Source: Verrucomicrobiota bacterium
Lineage (GTDB): Bacteria; Verrucomicrobiota; Verrucomicrobiia; Opitutales; Opitutaceae
Assembly: GCA_023432225.1 (NCBI GenBank)
Contig: JAEYUW010000021.1
Coordinates: forward strand, 62,001 to 126,000
Direction of reading: 5' to 3'
DNA: 64,000 nucleotides
In this document: piece after piece, positions 33,119 through 41,700 of the stretch
How positions within the stretch are numbered: position 1 is the first letter of the stretch
How the letters are laid out: every line of letters starts with the position of its first letter
Notes under the pieces: model-generated
The model's database searches: none
What the model was told of the DNA's origin: nothing
What the model saw: the letters and a program-made list of their open reading frames with translations, nothing else
Position numbers and translations under genes: made by a program

Positions 33119-34057
33119 TTATTCGGCGCGGACCTTGATGTCGCCGCCGCTGGAACGGAGTTTCAACCGCGGACCGCCACCGTTGACGTCGCCGATCAGC
33201 TTGCTCTTACCCAGGCCGCCTTTCTCGATCGTGAGCGTGAGCCCCTCGGCATCGACGTCGCCGCCGGAAGTGCTGGCGTCGAGCTTGAAGCCGATGCCCT
33301 TCTTCACGCGCACCACGACCTGGCCGCCCGACGTGCCAAGCTCGGTGTCCTGTTTGATCGGGCCGGTGATGTTCGCGGCGATGTTGCCGCCAGAAGTCGT
33401 GGCGCTGAGCAGTTCCTCCACGGACTCCAGCTTGACGTTGCCGCCGGACGTCGAAACCGACGTCGGTCCACCGGCCCGACCGACGTAAATATCGCCGCCC
33501 GACGTGTGGAGTTTAGCTGTCGCAGTGCCTTCCTCTAGGCGAACGTCGCCACCGGAAGTGCGACCATCGATGCTGCCGTCGATTTTGGCGAACTTCAGAT
33601 CGCCGCCGCTCGTGCGGGCCTTGACGGTGCCGGTGAGATTGCCCACGCCGATGTCGCCGCCGGACGTGCTCAGATCGAGATTGTAGGTGCGAGGAACGGT
33701 GACCGTGTAGTCGACGGTGACCGGCGGCCAGTTTTTCCAGCCCGAGATCTTTTTCCGCTCATACTTGGCGACGGCCACGACGTTATTCCCCTGCTGCTCG
33801 AGTCGGAACTCCAAGTCCTTCAAGAGCTCGTCTGCCTCCTGGTCGGAGTCGGCGCGGATCGTCTGCCGCGCCACCACGCGCACTTCGGCCACGTCGCCAC
33901 TGGTGACCTTGATGTCGCCACCTTGCGTGCTGCCGGTGAAAGTGCCGCCCGACTGGACGGTGAACGTTTTTTCGACCGTGCGGACGATCTTGGCTTCGGC
34001 AGGAGCGGCAACCGCCAGCAACGCGCCGACGGTGAGCAAGCAGGACAGGGTTTTCAT
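33119..34057 (-). CDS. exported DUF4097-type beta-repeat protein
   Basis: A 312-residue exported protein: signal peptide MKTLSCLLTVGALLAVAAPAEA, then a beta-strand region with about nine copies of a TSGGD/TSGGN turn spaced roughly 17-20 residues apart (~45-310). This pattern fits the DUF4097 putative adhesin/beta-helix family of unknown function. No catalytic motif is seen. A small membrane-protein gene lies 54 bases upstream on the same strand. Confidence 0.8.
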   Translation of the reverse strand: MKTLSCLLTVGALLAVAAPAEAKIVRTVEKTFTVQSGGTFTGSTQGGDIKVTSGDVAEVRVVARQTIRADSDQEADELLKDLEFRLEQQGNNVVAVAKYERKKISGWKNWPPVTVDYTVTVPRTYNLDLSTSGGDIGVGNLTGTVKARTSGGDLKFAKIDGSIDGRTSGGDVRLEEGTATAKLHTSGGDIYVGRAGGPTSVSTSGGNVKLESVEELLSATTSGGNIAANITGPIKQDTELGTSGGQVVVRVKKGIGFKLDASTSGGDVDAEGLTLTIEKGGLGKSKLIGDVNGGGPRLKLRSSGGDIKVRAE

Positions 34058-34111
34058 AGGCGTGTGCCGGGAAGAACCCGCCCGGCGCGGGCAAGTTACA
34101 GGAATTCTCGC

Positions 34112-34639
34112 TTATTTCTGCACGTCGAGCCGCACCGTCATGCGCGCGAGACGTTCGAGCAGGCGGCGATCGTTCCGGATCGGCCACCAGTCATAGAGGT
34201 AAATCTCCACCGGGCGCCACATCGCCACCCAACCGACGATGTGCAGACCCAACTCGATAAACTCTCCCCACCGCGCCGGAAACATCGGCCGCAACAACGC
34301 GCCCAAGCCAAAGCACCCGGCGAGAAACACGATGCCGATCACCATGCTCGCCCGACCGCGACGCAGCAGCTGCCGCAACTCCCGGTCTTTGATCGCCGCG
34401 CGGCTCGCGAAGTAGTGCCGCACCGCCGCCTCCACGCCCGCGGCCCGCTCGGCGTCCGGCGCCTCGGCGACATGGATGTGCAGCTCCAGCTCGCCGTGGT
34501 GCGGCAGCTCGCGCGCCCAGCTGACGATAAACTCCTCCGCGTCCGCATCGAGGTCGCGATCGATGAACGGCGACGGATCGAGCGAGTTGAACAACTGCGC
34601 CAGTTCGCGCAGACGGACTTCGATGCGGGCCTGGTTCAC
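34112..34639 (-). CDS. conserved-type hypothetical membrane protein
   Basis: A 175-residue protein not assigned to a named family. The N-terminal ~95 residues are soluble and charged (MNQARIEVRLRELAQLFNSL, DPSPFIDRDLDADAEEFI). Two hydrophobic segments follow (MVIGIVFLAGCFGLGALL and IELGLHIVGWVAMWR), then a basic tail (RNDRRLLERLARMTVRLDVQK). The DPSPF-RDLD stretch looks conserved rather than random. It may be cotranscribed with the DUF4097 gene. Confidence 0.75.
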   Translation of the reverse strand: MNQARIEVRLRELAQLFNSLDPSPFIDRDLDADAEEFIVSWARELPHHGELELHIHVAEAPDAERAAGVEAAVRHYFASRAAIKDRELRQLLRRGRASMVIGIVFLAGCFGLGALLRPMFPARWGEFIELGLHIVGWVAMWRPVEIYLYDWWPIRNDRRLLERLARMTVRLDVQK

Positions 34640-34787
34640 GCGCGCAGATTACGCGGGCGAACGCAGCCGATGCAACGTCGCGGAGGCGGGCGCTCGCGTC
34701 GCAACGACGACAGCCACTCGCGCCGGAAATTCGCGCCTTGGGCCTCCTTCGTCGCCGCTGGGACAGCGGCGACCATCTCAACCCGGC

Positions 34788-35576
34788 TTACTTCGCGAAC
34801 AACTCCGCGAAGAACAGCTTCATGTGCTGCCAGGAACGCCGCGCCGCGGGCTCGTTGTAGCGCACCGGGATGTTGTTCTTCTTTCCGAGTTCGTCCGCAC
34901 CGGGGTTGCTGAACGCGTGCACGGCGCCCGCATAGGAAATCCATTGCCAGTCGAACTTGCCGGCCTCCGCCGCTTTCTCGAACGCCGCAATTTCCTCGGG
35001 CTTGACGAAGCCGTCCGCTGCACCGTGCAGCATGAGCACCTTCGCTCGGTTGCTCGCACCTTCCCAAGCCGGCACCGGCGTGCCGTGGAAGCTCACGATG
35101 CCCGCCAGTGGTGCGCCGCTGTAGGCCAGCACCTGCGCCGCCGAACCGCCGAAGCAAAAGCCGATCGCCGCCACCTTGTCGGGTGCAACTTTCCCGGTTG
35201 CGAGCAACTGGTCGAGACCCACGCGTCCACGCGCCGCCCATTTTTTCGGATCGGTATAAAACGGCTTGGCGAGTTCGCTCGCGCGGCTCGCCTCGGTGGT
35301 CGTCACGCCCGCGCCGTAGTAATCCACCGCAAACGCCACATAGCCGAGCTCCGCCAGCTGTTGGGCGCGATTCTTCGCGTAATCATTCAGCCCCCACCAT
35401 TCCGGCAGCACGAGCACACCGGGACGCGGCGCTTGGCTCGCGTCGTCGTAAGCGAGGAAGCCTTCGAGCTTCACGCCGTCGTGTTCGTAAGCGACGGCTT
35501 GCGTGACCACCTTGGCGGGGAGAGCGGAAAACGCGGCCAACACGGCCGCGGTGGCGAGGAGAGCGCGGAATTTCAT
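34788..35576 (-). CDS. exported dienelactone-hydrolase-family protein
   Basis: A 262-residue protein with a signal peptide (MKFRALLATAAVLAAFSALPA) and a dienelactone hydrolase fold. The nucleophile is Cys in GFCFGGSAA, with Asp in GAADGFVKPEE and His in GAVHAFSNPGAD, the Cys-Asp-His triad of the family. VLPEWWGLNDY is the typical early motif. ATG 35576 is chosen for the signal peptide. Natural substrates of exported members are mostly unknown. Confidence 0.88.
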   Translation of the reverse strand: MKFRALLATAAVLAAFSALPAKVVTQAVAYEHDGVKLEGFLAYDDASQAPRPGVLVLPEWWGLNDYAKNRAQQLAELGYVAFAVDYYGAGVTTTEASRASELAKPFYTDPKKWAARGRVGLDQLLATGKVAPDKVAAIGFCFGGSAAQVLAYSGAPLAGIVSFHGTPVPAWEGASNRAKVLMLHGAADGFVKPEEIAAFEKAAEAGKFDWQWISYAGAVHAFSNPGADELGKKNNIPVRYNEPAARRSWQHMKLFFAELFAK

Positions 35577-35654
35577 GCGCGCGCACCGTAGCGAAGCTCG
35601 CGCGAAGCGCAAGGGGCGCCACCGCCAACACCGGCGCACTTTAACTAGCGCACT

Positions 35655-35776
35655 GTAGGGCTCGACCTTGTGTCGAGCCTCGCCGGCGAGCGCGGCACGC
35701 GCCTCGCCCGCAACCGAGGCCTCACGCAAGGTGAGGCCCTACATTTCAGCCGCGGCCGCAAACGTCGCGGCCCTAC
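35655..35776. repeat. cluster of three GTAG-headed REP hairpins
   Basis: One plus unit (35655-35679: GTAG, stem GGCTCGAC, GTCGAGCC) and two minus units (35716-35742, stem GGCCTCAC/GTGAGGCC; 35749-35776, stem around GCGGCC) fill the gap before the hybrid kinase. The last unit's GTAG contains that gene's TAG stop (35773-35775). The middle unit is nearly identical to the one at 43746. Confidence 0.8.
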
Positions 35777-37590
35777 TCCGCCGGCGGCAGCCACCTCGCA
35801 AAGCACGCGTGCAAATCCTCGTAACGCACCGGCTTGGTCAGGAAATCGTCCATGCCGGCCGCCAGACAGCGCTCGCGGTCCTCCCGACGCACGCTCGCCG
35901 TGAGCGCCACGATCGGCAGCGGACGCCCGGTCAGCCGTTCGCGAATCAACCGCGTGGCCTCGGTGCCGTCCATGCCCGGCATGTGCAGGTCCATCAGCAC
36001 AAGCCCCCAGCCACCCTGGGTCGCTCGCGCGAGCGCCTCGGCGCCGTTGTCGACGATCTGCACTTCAACCCCGAACCGGCGCAACAGGAGTTCGATCACG
36101 CGCTGATTGCCCCAATCATCCTCCACCACCAGCACGCGCCCGCTGAACCGCGCGGGCAACGCCGTCGTCGGAGCCGCCGGCGCCGTTCGAGCCACGGGCC
36201 GCTCCACGATCGTCCACGTGATCGCAAACGTGAACTCGCTCCCGCGGCCCGGTGTGCTCGCCGCCTGGATCTGGCCGCCCATGCCGCGCACGAGACTCTG
36301 TGAGATGGCCAGCCCGAGTCCCGAGCCGCCGTAGCGCCGCGTCGTGGAGCTGTCTCCCTGCGTAAATTTCTCGAACAGGCGCGGCAGCTGCACCGGATCG
36401 ATGCCGATCCCTGTATCGCGCACGCTGAACCGCACCGTGACCAGCCCTCGCTCGATCGCAGCCGCTTCCACCGCCAAGTCCACGCGCCCGCGCTCGGTGA
36501 ACTTCACCGCGTTGCCGAGGAGATTGAGCAACACTTGGCGAAGCCGCATCGGATCGCCGCGCACTAGCGGCGGCAGTTGCGGGCCAGTGCGCAACGCGAG
36601 CGCGATGCCCTTCGCCTCGGCGCGCGTGCTGAAGAGCGCCACCACTTCCTCGGCGACCTCGCTGGGCGCAAACTCGATCTCCTCAAACTCGAGCTTGCCG
36701 CTCTCGATCTTCGAGAGGTCGAGAATGTCGTTGAGCAAATGCAGCAGCGTGTCGGCCGACTTGCCCGCCACGCCGACATGCTGTCGTTGCTCGGTATTCA
36801 GCGGCGATTCGCCGAGGAGCTGGAGCATGCCGATGATGCCGTTCATCGGCGTGCGGATCTCGTGGCTCATCGTGGCGAGGAACTCGCTCTTGGCCTGATT
36901 CGCCGCCTCGGCGCGCCGCTTGGCCACGCTGAGCGTGTTCACCAGTTCATCGTTTTCGTAGATGAGCCGGTAGAGTTTTTTCAGGTCGGCGTGATGCAGA
37001 TGCGCCGTGTTGATCAGAAACAATGCGTAAGTGAACGTGATGGCCGCCAGCATCCACGCACCGGACTCGTCCGCCGTGGCGAAGCGCACGATGGCCGGCG
37101 CGAGCGTCGCCGCGACATACAGCCAGTAGGCCGGGCGCACCGGCGCGAGCGAGCGAGCCGCACCGGCGTTCATGCCCGCGATGATGAACGCCGCCAGGCT
37201 GCGCGGCACCAAGCCGTCCGCCATGATGAAGATCCAGCCGCCCACGCCCCACACCACGCCGGCCAGCACCACTTCCACCAGAAACGCGGTGCGCCACCAG
37301 TCGAGTTCGCCATCCGGTCGTGCCTTGCGCGCAAACGCGAGATTCGTCCCCAGCCGCACGCACGAGAGCGTCAGAATCACGGCGAGCCAGCCGAGCGTCA
37401 CGTGGCGCGGAAAATAGTCCCAAACGCCGATCACCAGCGTGGCCGCCAAAACGAAATTCGAGAACAACCCAAACCCCGCCGACCGATAGAGCATCCGGGT
37501 GAGCTCGGCCTCGACGCGAAACTCGATCGCGCGCGCCGTTTCACTCGGAAAGCGGGTGTCGTTCTCTCCGGCCATGGGCAGCAAGGACAC
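35773..37590 (-). CDS. hybrid sensor histidine kinase/response regulator
   Basis: A 605-residue hybrid kinase. Five or six hydrophobic helices (~38-205) form an integral-membrane sensor (MASE-like), followed by a short coiled coil. HisKA has FLATMSHEIRTPMNGIIGML; the ATPase has LLNLLGNAVKFTERG, DTGIGID, FEKFTQGD and GSGLGLAIS. A C-terminal receiver (~485-600) has VVEDD, Asp in LVLMDLHMPGMDG and Lys in FLTKPVR. No HPt domain or output domain is seen. The signal is unknown. Confidence 0.94.
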   Translation of the reverse strand: MSLLPMAGENDTRFPSETARAIEFRVEAELTRMLYRSAGFGLFSNFVLAATLVIGVWDYFPRHVTLGWLAVILTLSCVRLGTNLAFARKARPDGELDWWRTAFLVEVVLAGVVWGVGGWIFIMADGLVPRSLAAFIIAGMNAGAARSLAPVRPAYWLYVAATLAPAIVRFATADESGAWMLAAITFTYALFLINTAHLHHADLKKLYRLIYENDELVNTLSVAKRRAEAANQAKSEFLATMSHEIRTPMNGIIGMLQLLGESPLNTEQRQHVGVAGKSADTLLHLLNDILDLSKIESGKLEFEEIEFAPSEVAEEVVALFSTRAEAKGIALALRTGPQLPPLVRGDPMRLRQVLLNLLGNAVKFTERGRVDLAVEAAAIERGLVTVRFSVRDTGIGIDPVQLPRLFEKFTQGDSSTTRRYGGSGLGLAISQSLVRGMGGQIQAASTPGRGSEFTFAITWTIVERPVARTAPAAPTTALPARFSGRVLVVEDDWGNQRVIELLLRRFGVEVQIVDNGAEALARATQGGWGLVLMDLHMPGMDGTEATRLIRERLTGRPLPIVALTASVRREDRERCLAAGMDDFLTKPVRYEDLHACFARWLPPAE

Positions 37591-37658
37591 GTTCAGCCGC
37601 CATGCCCGGCAAGGGAATATGCCTAAGTTCTATTCCCTAGCCCGCCTCGGACGACATC

Positions 37659-38135
37659 CTACGCCCGCCGGCGCAGCTCCACGACGTCGCCGGACTTCAG
37701 CTCATGATCTTCCAATCCCGCGCGCACCCGCCGCAAGTCGGCTCCGATACGCTTTCCGCCCCGGAAAATCGTCGCCGCATCGTAGACCGCGCCGAACTTG
37801 CCGCTCTGCGCGGCGCCGTAGAGCCGCATGCCTTCCTGCCACGGCAATTCCGTGACGACACCGGAACTCGAATCCACCGCCACGACCATGCCCGTGCGCG
37901 CCAGCTTCGTAGCCGACTCCATCGACATCGAGGCAACATCGCCCGACGACGTCACCGCCGATGACACCACCTTGCCCGTCGTAGTGACGGTAGCCGCGGT
38001 GACTTTTCCCGCAGTCTTGACGGTCGCGACCGTCACGGCGGTGACCGCTGCGCCCGTGGCCACCACGACCGCGCATCCGCTCAGGCCCAGTGTTGCTGCC
38101 AGGATTAAACTGATGCCAACGACTGCCCGCCTCAC
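37659..38135 (-). CDS. lipoprotein with Val/Thr/Ala-rich repeat segment
   Basis: A 158-residue predicted lipoprotein: MRRAVVGISLILAATLGLSGC has a clear lipobox (LSGC). Residues ~22-80 are built almost only from V, A, T, S, G and K, in KTAGKVTAATVTTTGKVVSS-like stretches that suggest an amphipathic helical repeat. The C-terminal half (VYDAATIFRGGKRIGADLRR) resembles no family I can name. Its ATG overlaps the CBS gene's TGA stop (ATGA), so the two are translationally coupled. Confidence 0.75.
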   Translation of the reverse strand: MRRAVVGISLILAATLGLSGCAVVVATGAAVTAVTVATVKTAGKVTAATVTTTGKVVSSAVTSSGDVASMSMESATKLARTGMVVAVDSSSGVVTELPWQEGMRLYGAAQSGKFGAVYDAATIFRGGKRIGADLRRVRAGLEDHELKSGDVVELRRRA

Positions 38136-38575
38136 GCCGAGAGCCCGCCGCTGATATATTGGCGGAGAGACTCCGCCTCGGCGCGGTGCAAGTTCGCCGC
38201 CCAGCGCGACACGTCGCCGATGGAAATGATGCCGAGAATATTGCCCTCCTTGATCACCGGCATGTGCCGGCAGCGCTTCTCCGCGAAAATATCCATCATC
38301 TGCTGCACGGTCGTTTCCGGCGGGACGGTCAACACGTTGGCGGTCATCACGCGCGAAATCGGCGTGGCCTTCGGATCGAGGTCCGCCGCCACGACGCGCG
38401 TCAGCACATCGCGTTCGGTGAAGATGCCGGCGAGGCGCGTGCCGTCCATGACGAGCACCGAGCCGATCTTGTGGCGGTTCATTTCTTTCACTGCATCCGA
38501 TACCGAAACCGTGCTGGCCACCGAGCGGACCGCCGCGCCCTTGTGCTCCAGCAACGTCGCAATCGAGGTATTCAT
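38132..38575 (-). CDS. CBS-domain-pair protein
   Basis: A 147-residue protein made of two CBS domains. The first has VSDAVKEMNRHKIGSVLVMD and LAGIFTERDVLTRVV; the second has TVPPETTVQQMMDIFAEKRC, RHMPVIKEG and LGIISIGDVSRW. Stand-alone CBS pairs bind adenine nucleotides and regulate partners. It is the first gene of a two-gene unit with the lipoprotein downstream, although the two would act in different compartments. Confidence 0.92.
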   Translation of the reverse strand: MNTSIATLLEHKGAAVRSVASTVSVSDAVKEMNRHKIGSVLVMDGTRLAGIFTERDVLTRVVAADLDPKATPISRVMTANVLTVPPETTVQQMMDIFAEKRCRHMPVIKEGNILGIISIGDVSRWAANLHRAEAESLRQYISGGLSA

Positions 38576-38685
38576 GCGTTTTGGGTGGGGTTGCCGCGGA
38601 AAGCTACGCCGCGCCGCGCGACCGGCAATCCCAAAGCCGAAGCGAGGTCGGCAAAAATGCAGGATGCCCGCGGCGATGGGTGACG

Positions 38686-38741
38686 CGCGTCGACCTCAAC
38701 GCGCTCGAACGAGAACGCGTTGGGGTCGACGCGTTCCACCT
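38686..38741. repeat. inverted repeat pair of the GGTGGAGCGCG family
   Basis: The left arm GCGTCGACCTCAACGCG and right arm CGCGTTGGGGTCGACGC pair with one mismatch. The right unit, read on the minus strand (GGTGGAACGCGTCGACCCC), matches the perfect hairpin at 33001 in most positions. It sits in the 178-base gap between the CBS gene and hrpA. Confidence 0.7.
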
Positions 38742-38753
38742 CAGCTTTGCCGG

Positions 38754-41700
38754 CTATCGCGGGAGATTTCCCAGCGCATCCAGGCTCTTGAATACCGTCT
38801 TTCCTTTCACCGGCAAGGGCACCGCGACCTTCGGCTTCGGCGCCGTTGCCGCCGTTGGAGGGCCGAGCTCCTGCGAGGCCGCTGCCGCACCGCTCGCGAT
38901 CTCGCGCAATGCCTTCTCGAGTCGCACCGCCGAAACCGGCTCCGCGGTGCCCAGCTCCTGCGCGAACAGGCTCACGCGGAACTCCTCCACCAACCAACGA
39001 AACTCGCCCGTCCGCTCACCGAGCCGTTGCACCGCCTGCACAAACGGCTGCAGCTCGCGCGCCCGCGACGCGTCCTTGGCCGGATCACGTTTCCACCGCT
39101 CCGCGCGCGCCTGCATGCCTTTGAGGTAGCGCGGCAGCTCCTTCAAGCGAGCGAACGGCGTGCGGCGTAGAAAATCCGGTGGCAACAGCGCGCCCAGATC
39201 GTTCGCCATCCCTGGATACGGCGTCTTGTGCGTCTGCAACGCCAGCCGCAGCGTCAGCGTCTCACACAACCAGTCGACGAGCTTCGGCACGAGCCCGCGC
39301 AAGTCCGCTTTCGCATCACCGACCGCGCGCTCGAAATTCTCCTTTGTGAGGTAAGGCGAGTCGTCCCCGACGAGCCGCGGCTCACCGACCCGGTTCGCCC
39401 GGCCCACGATCCGCCCATCCGTCACCCAGCGCCGGATCGATTCGAGCACATCCGCCTGTAATTTCTCCAACGGCGCCAAGGTCACCGTTAGCGTGCCGAT
39501 CGCCCGCAGATCGCGCAGGTCCTTCTCCAACCAGCCGAGCTCGTAACGCAGCGCCGTCTCCAACAACCGCCGCAAGCCGCCGCGCGTCGCCGTGCGCGCT
39601 TCCTCCGGCGTCGCGAACAACCGCACCGCCACGCCGGCATCGCTCGCCGACAAACCCGGATACGCGAGCACGGGCACGCCGGCCTGCTCGCTCACGACCA
39701 CCGAGGCGGGCAGGTTGCCGAACTTCCACTCGCCCGCCGGCGGCGTCTCCCACTTCGCGCGCGCAGCGCGCCACGCCGCGTTGTCGGCCTTGGCCGCGCG
39801 CTGGCTCACCTCGCGCTGCTTCGTGCCCAGCTGCGCCTGCAACTCCGTCAAGTCGCGGCTCGCCCCGAGCACGATCCCGCGGTTGTCCAGAACCTCGACG
39901 CGCACCCGCAAATGATCCGGCAACGTCTTGCCCTCCCAGACGCGCGGATCGATGCGCACGCCGAGCCTTTGCGTGAGCACCTCGGCGAGCGCCTGCGCCA
40001 GCGTCGGCTGCGGCACGCGTGCCGCGATCAGTTGAATTTCCTCGGTGATTTTCTGCGCCGTCTCGGCGAGCGGGATCAACGTGCGGCGCTGTTCCTTCGG
40101 CAGCGCCTTCAGCATCAGCTCGATCTTTTCGCGCAGATGTCCCGGCACCGCCCAGTCGAGCGTGGCCGGCGAAAGATCCGCGACCTCGTCGAGATCAATG
40201 CGCAGCGTGACGCCATCGTCCTCCTGCCCGGGCTTGTATGCGTAGTTGAGCGGCAGCGCGCGGTTCTCGATCGGCAGCTGCTCGGGAAACGCGCCGTGAT
40301 CGTGCGACTCCTCCACCTGCGGCTTCAGGTCGTCCTCGTCGAGAAACAGAAACTTCGGCTCCGTCGTCTGCCGGTGCCGCACGAAATCGACGAGCTCCGG
40401 CACACTGCTGATGCCAACGTAGGCCGAGTCGTCTCGACGAGCCGGGGACATCGCACCCGCACCGGAAGACGGCTCATCCAGAGGATTCGCCCTACCCTCC
40501 GGCATCAACCGCCGCGCGTAGAACCGATACACCGCCTCATCCAAATTCATGTAGCCCGCCGCGCGCAGACGCGTGAGCAGACTCTCGGCCTTTTCGCGGA
40601 CGCGCCGGTTGTGCGCGATGAAATCCAGCGGGAACGTCACCGTATCGCCGACCAAGCCCTCGCGAATGAAAATCTCCGTCGCGTGCCGCGGATCGATCTT
40701 CCCGTAACCGACCGAGCGCGCCTCCAGCTCGAGGTTGTAGAGCCGGCGGCGTTCCTTCACGAGCACGCGACCGCTCTCGATGCTCCAAAACGGCTCGCTG
40801 TGCGACACGCGCAACAGATGCGCCCCAAGATCGAGCGCCCAGTGCGGATCGATCCGCGCGCAGGTGCGCGCGTAGATCCGTCCGGTTTCCATGATCTCCG
40901 ACGCCATGAGCCAGCGCGCGAGCTTCGGCTTCGGCGGGCCTTCCTTGCGCGGCGCAACGACCTTCTCGCGCTGAGGCCGCTCGAAAAGAGACGAGCCCGG
41001 GAACACCGCGACCTTGCGATCATGCGCCGCGTGATACGTGCCGTCGTCGAGCCGCGTGGCAATGTTGCCGAGCAGACCGGCGAGGATGGAACGGTGGATC
41101 GAACGGTAGCCGGGCGTGCCGAGCGCGAGATCGCGCACCGACTCGGGCGTGGCCGCGGCTTTGCGGCGCGCGGCGCGGCCGGCATCGCGCGGATCGGCAC
41201 CGACTCCATCGAACACCGACGTGTCCTCAAACCCCTCGCCGCCCTCGATCGTGTCGATCAGCTGCGCGTGGACGTCGCGCCACTCGCGCATACGCATGAA
41301 CGACAGGTAATGCGCCGTGCAGAACTTCCGCAGCTTCCCGAGCGTCATGGTCTCGAAGTCGTCGTGATACGCCTCCCAGATCGAGAGCAGCGTGAGGAAA
41401 TCCGAATCCGGATGCGTGAAACGCCGGTGCGCCGCGTCCGCCTTCTGCTGCGCATCGAGCGGTCGCTCGCGCGGGTCCTGAATGCTGAGCGCCGCCGCGA
41501 CGACGAGCACCTCGCGCATGCATTTCTCCGTGCGCGCCTGCAGCACCATGCGCCCGACCGTGGGATCGACCGGCAGGTGCGCGAGATCGCGACCGAGTTC
41601 GGTGAGCACACCGGCATCGTCGATCGCGCCGAGTTCGTGTAACAGCGCGTAGCCCGCGCGAATGCCTTTCGCCGGCGGCGCGTTGAGGAACGGAAACTCC

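Noticed and set aside
33119..34057. A collagen-like or RTX repeat protein
   Set aside because: TSGGD repeats lack the GXY periodicity and the GGXGXDX(U)X nonapeptide. They mark turns of a DUF4097-type beta structure.
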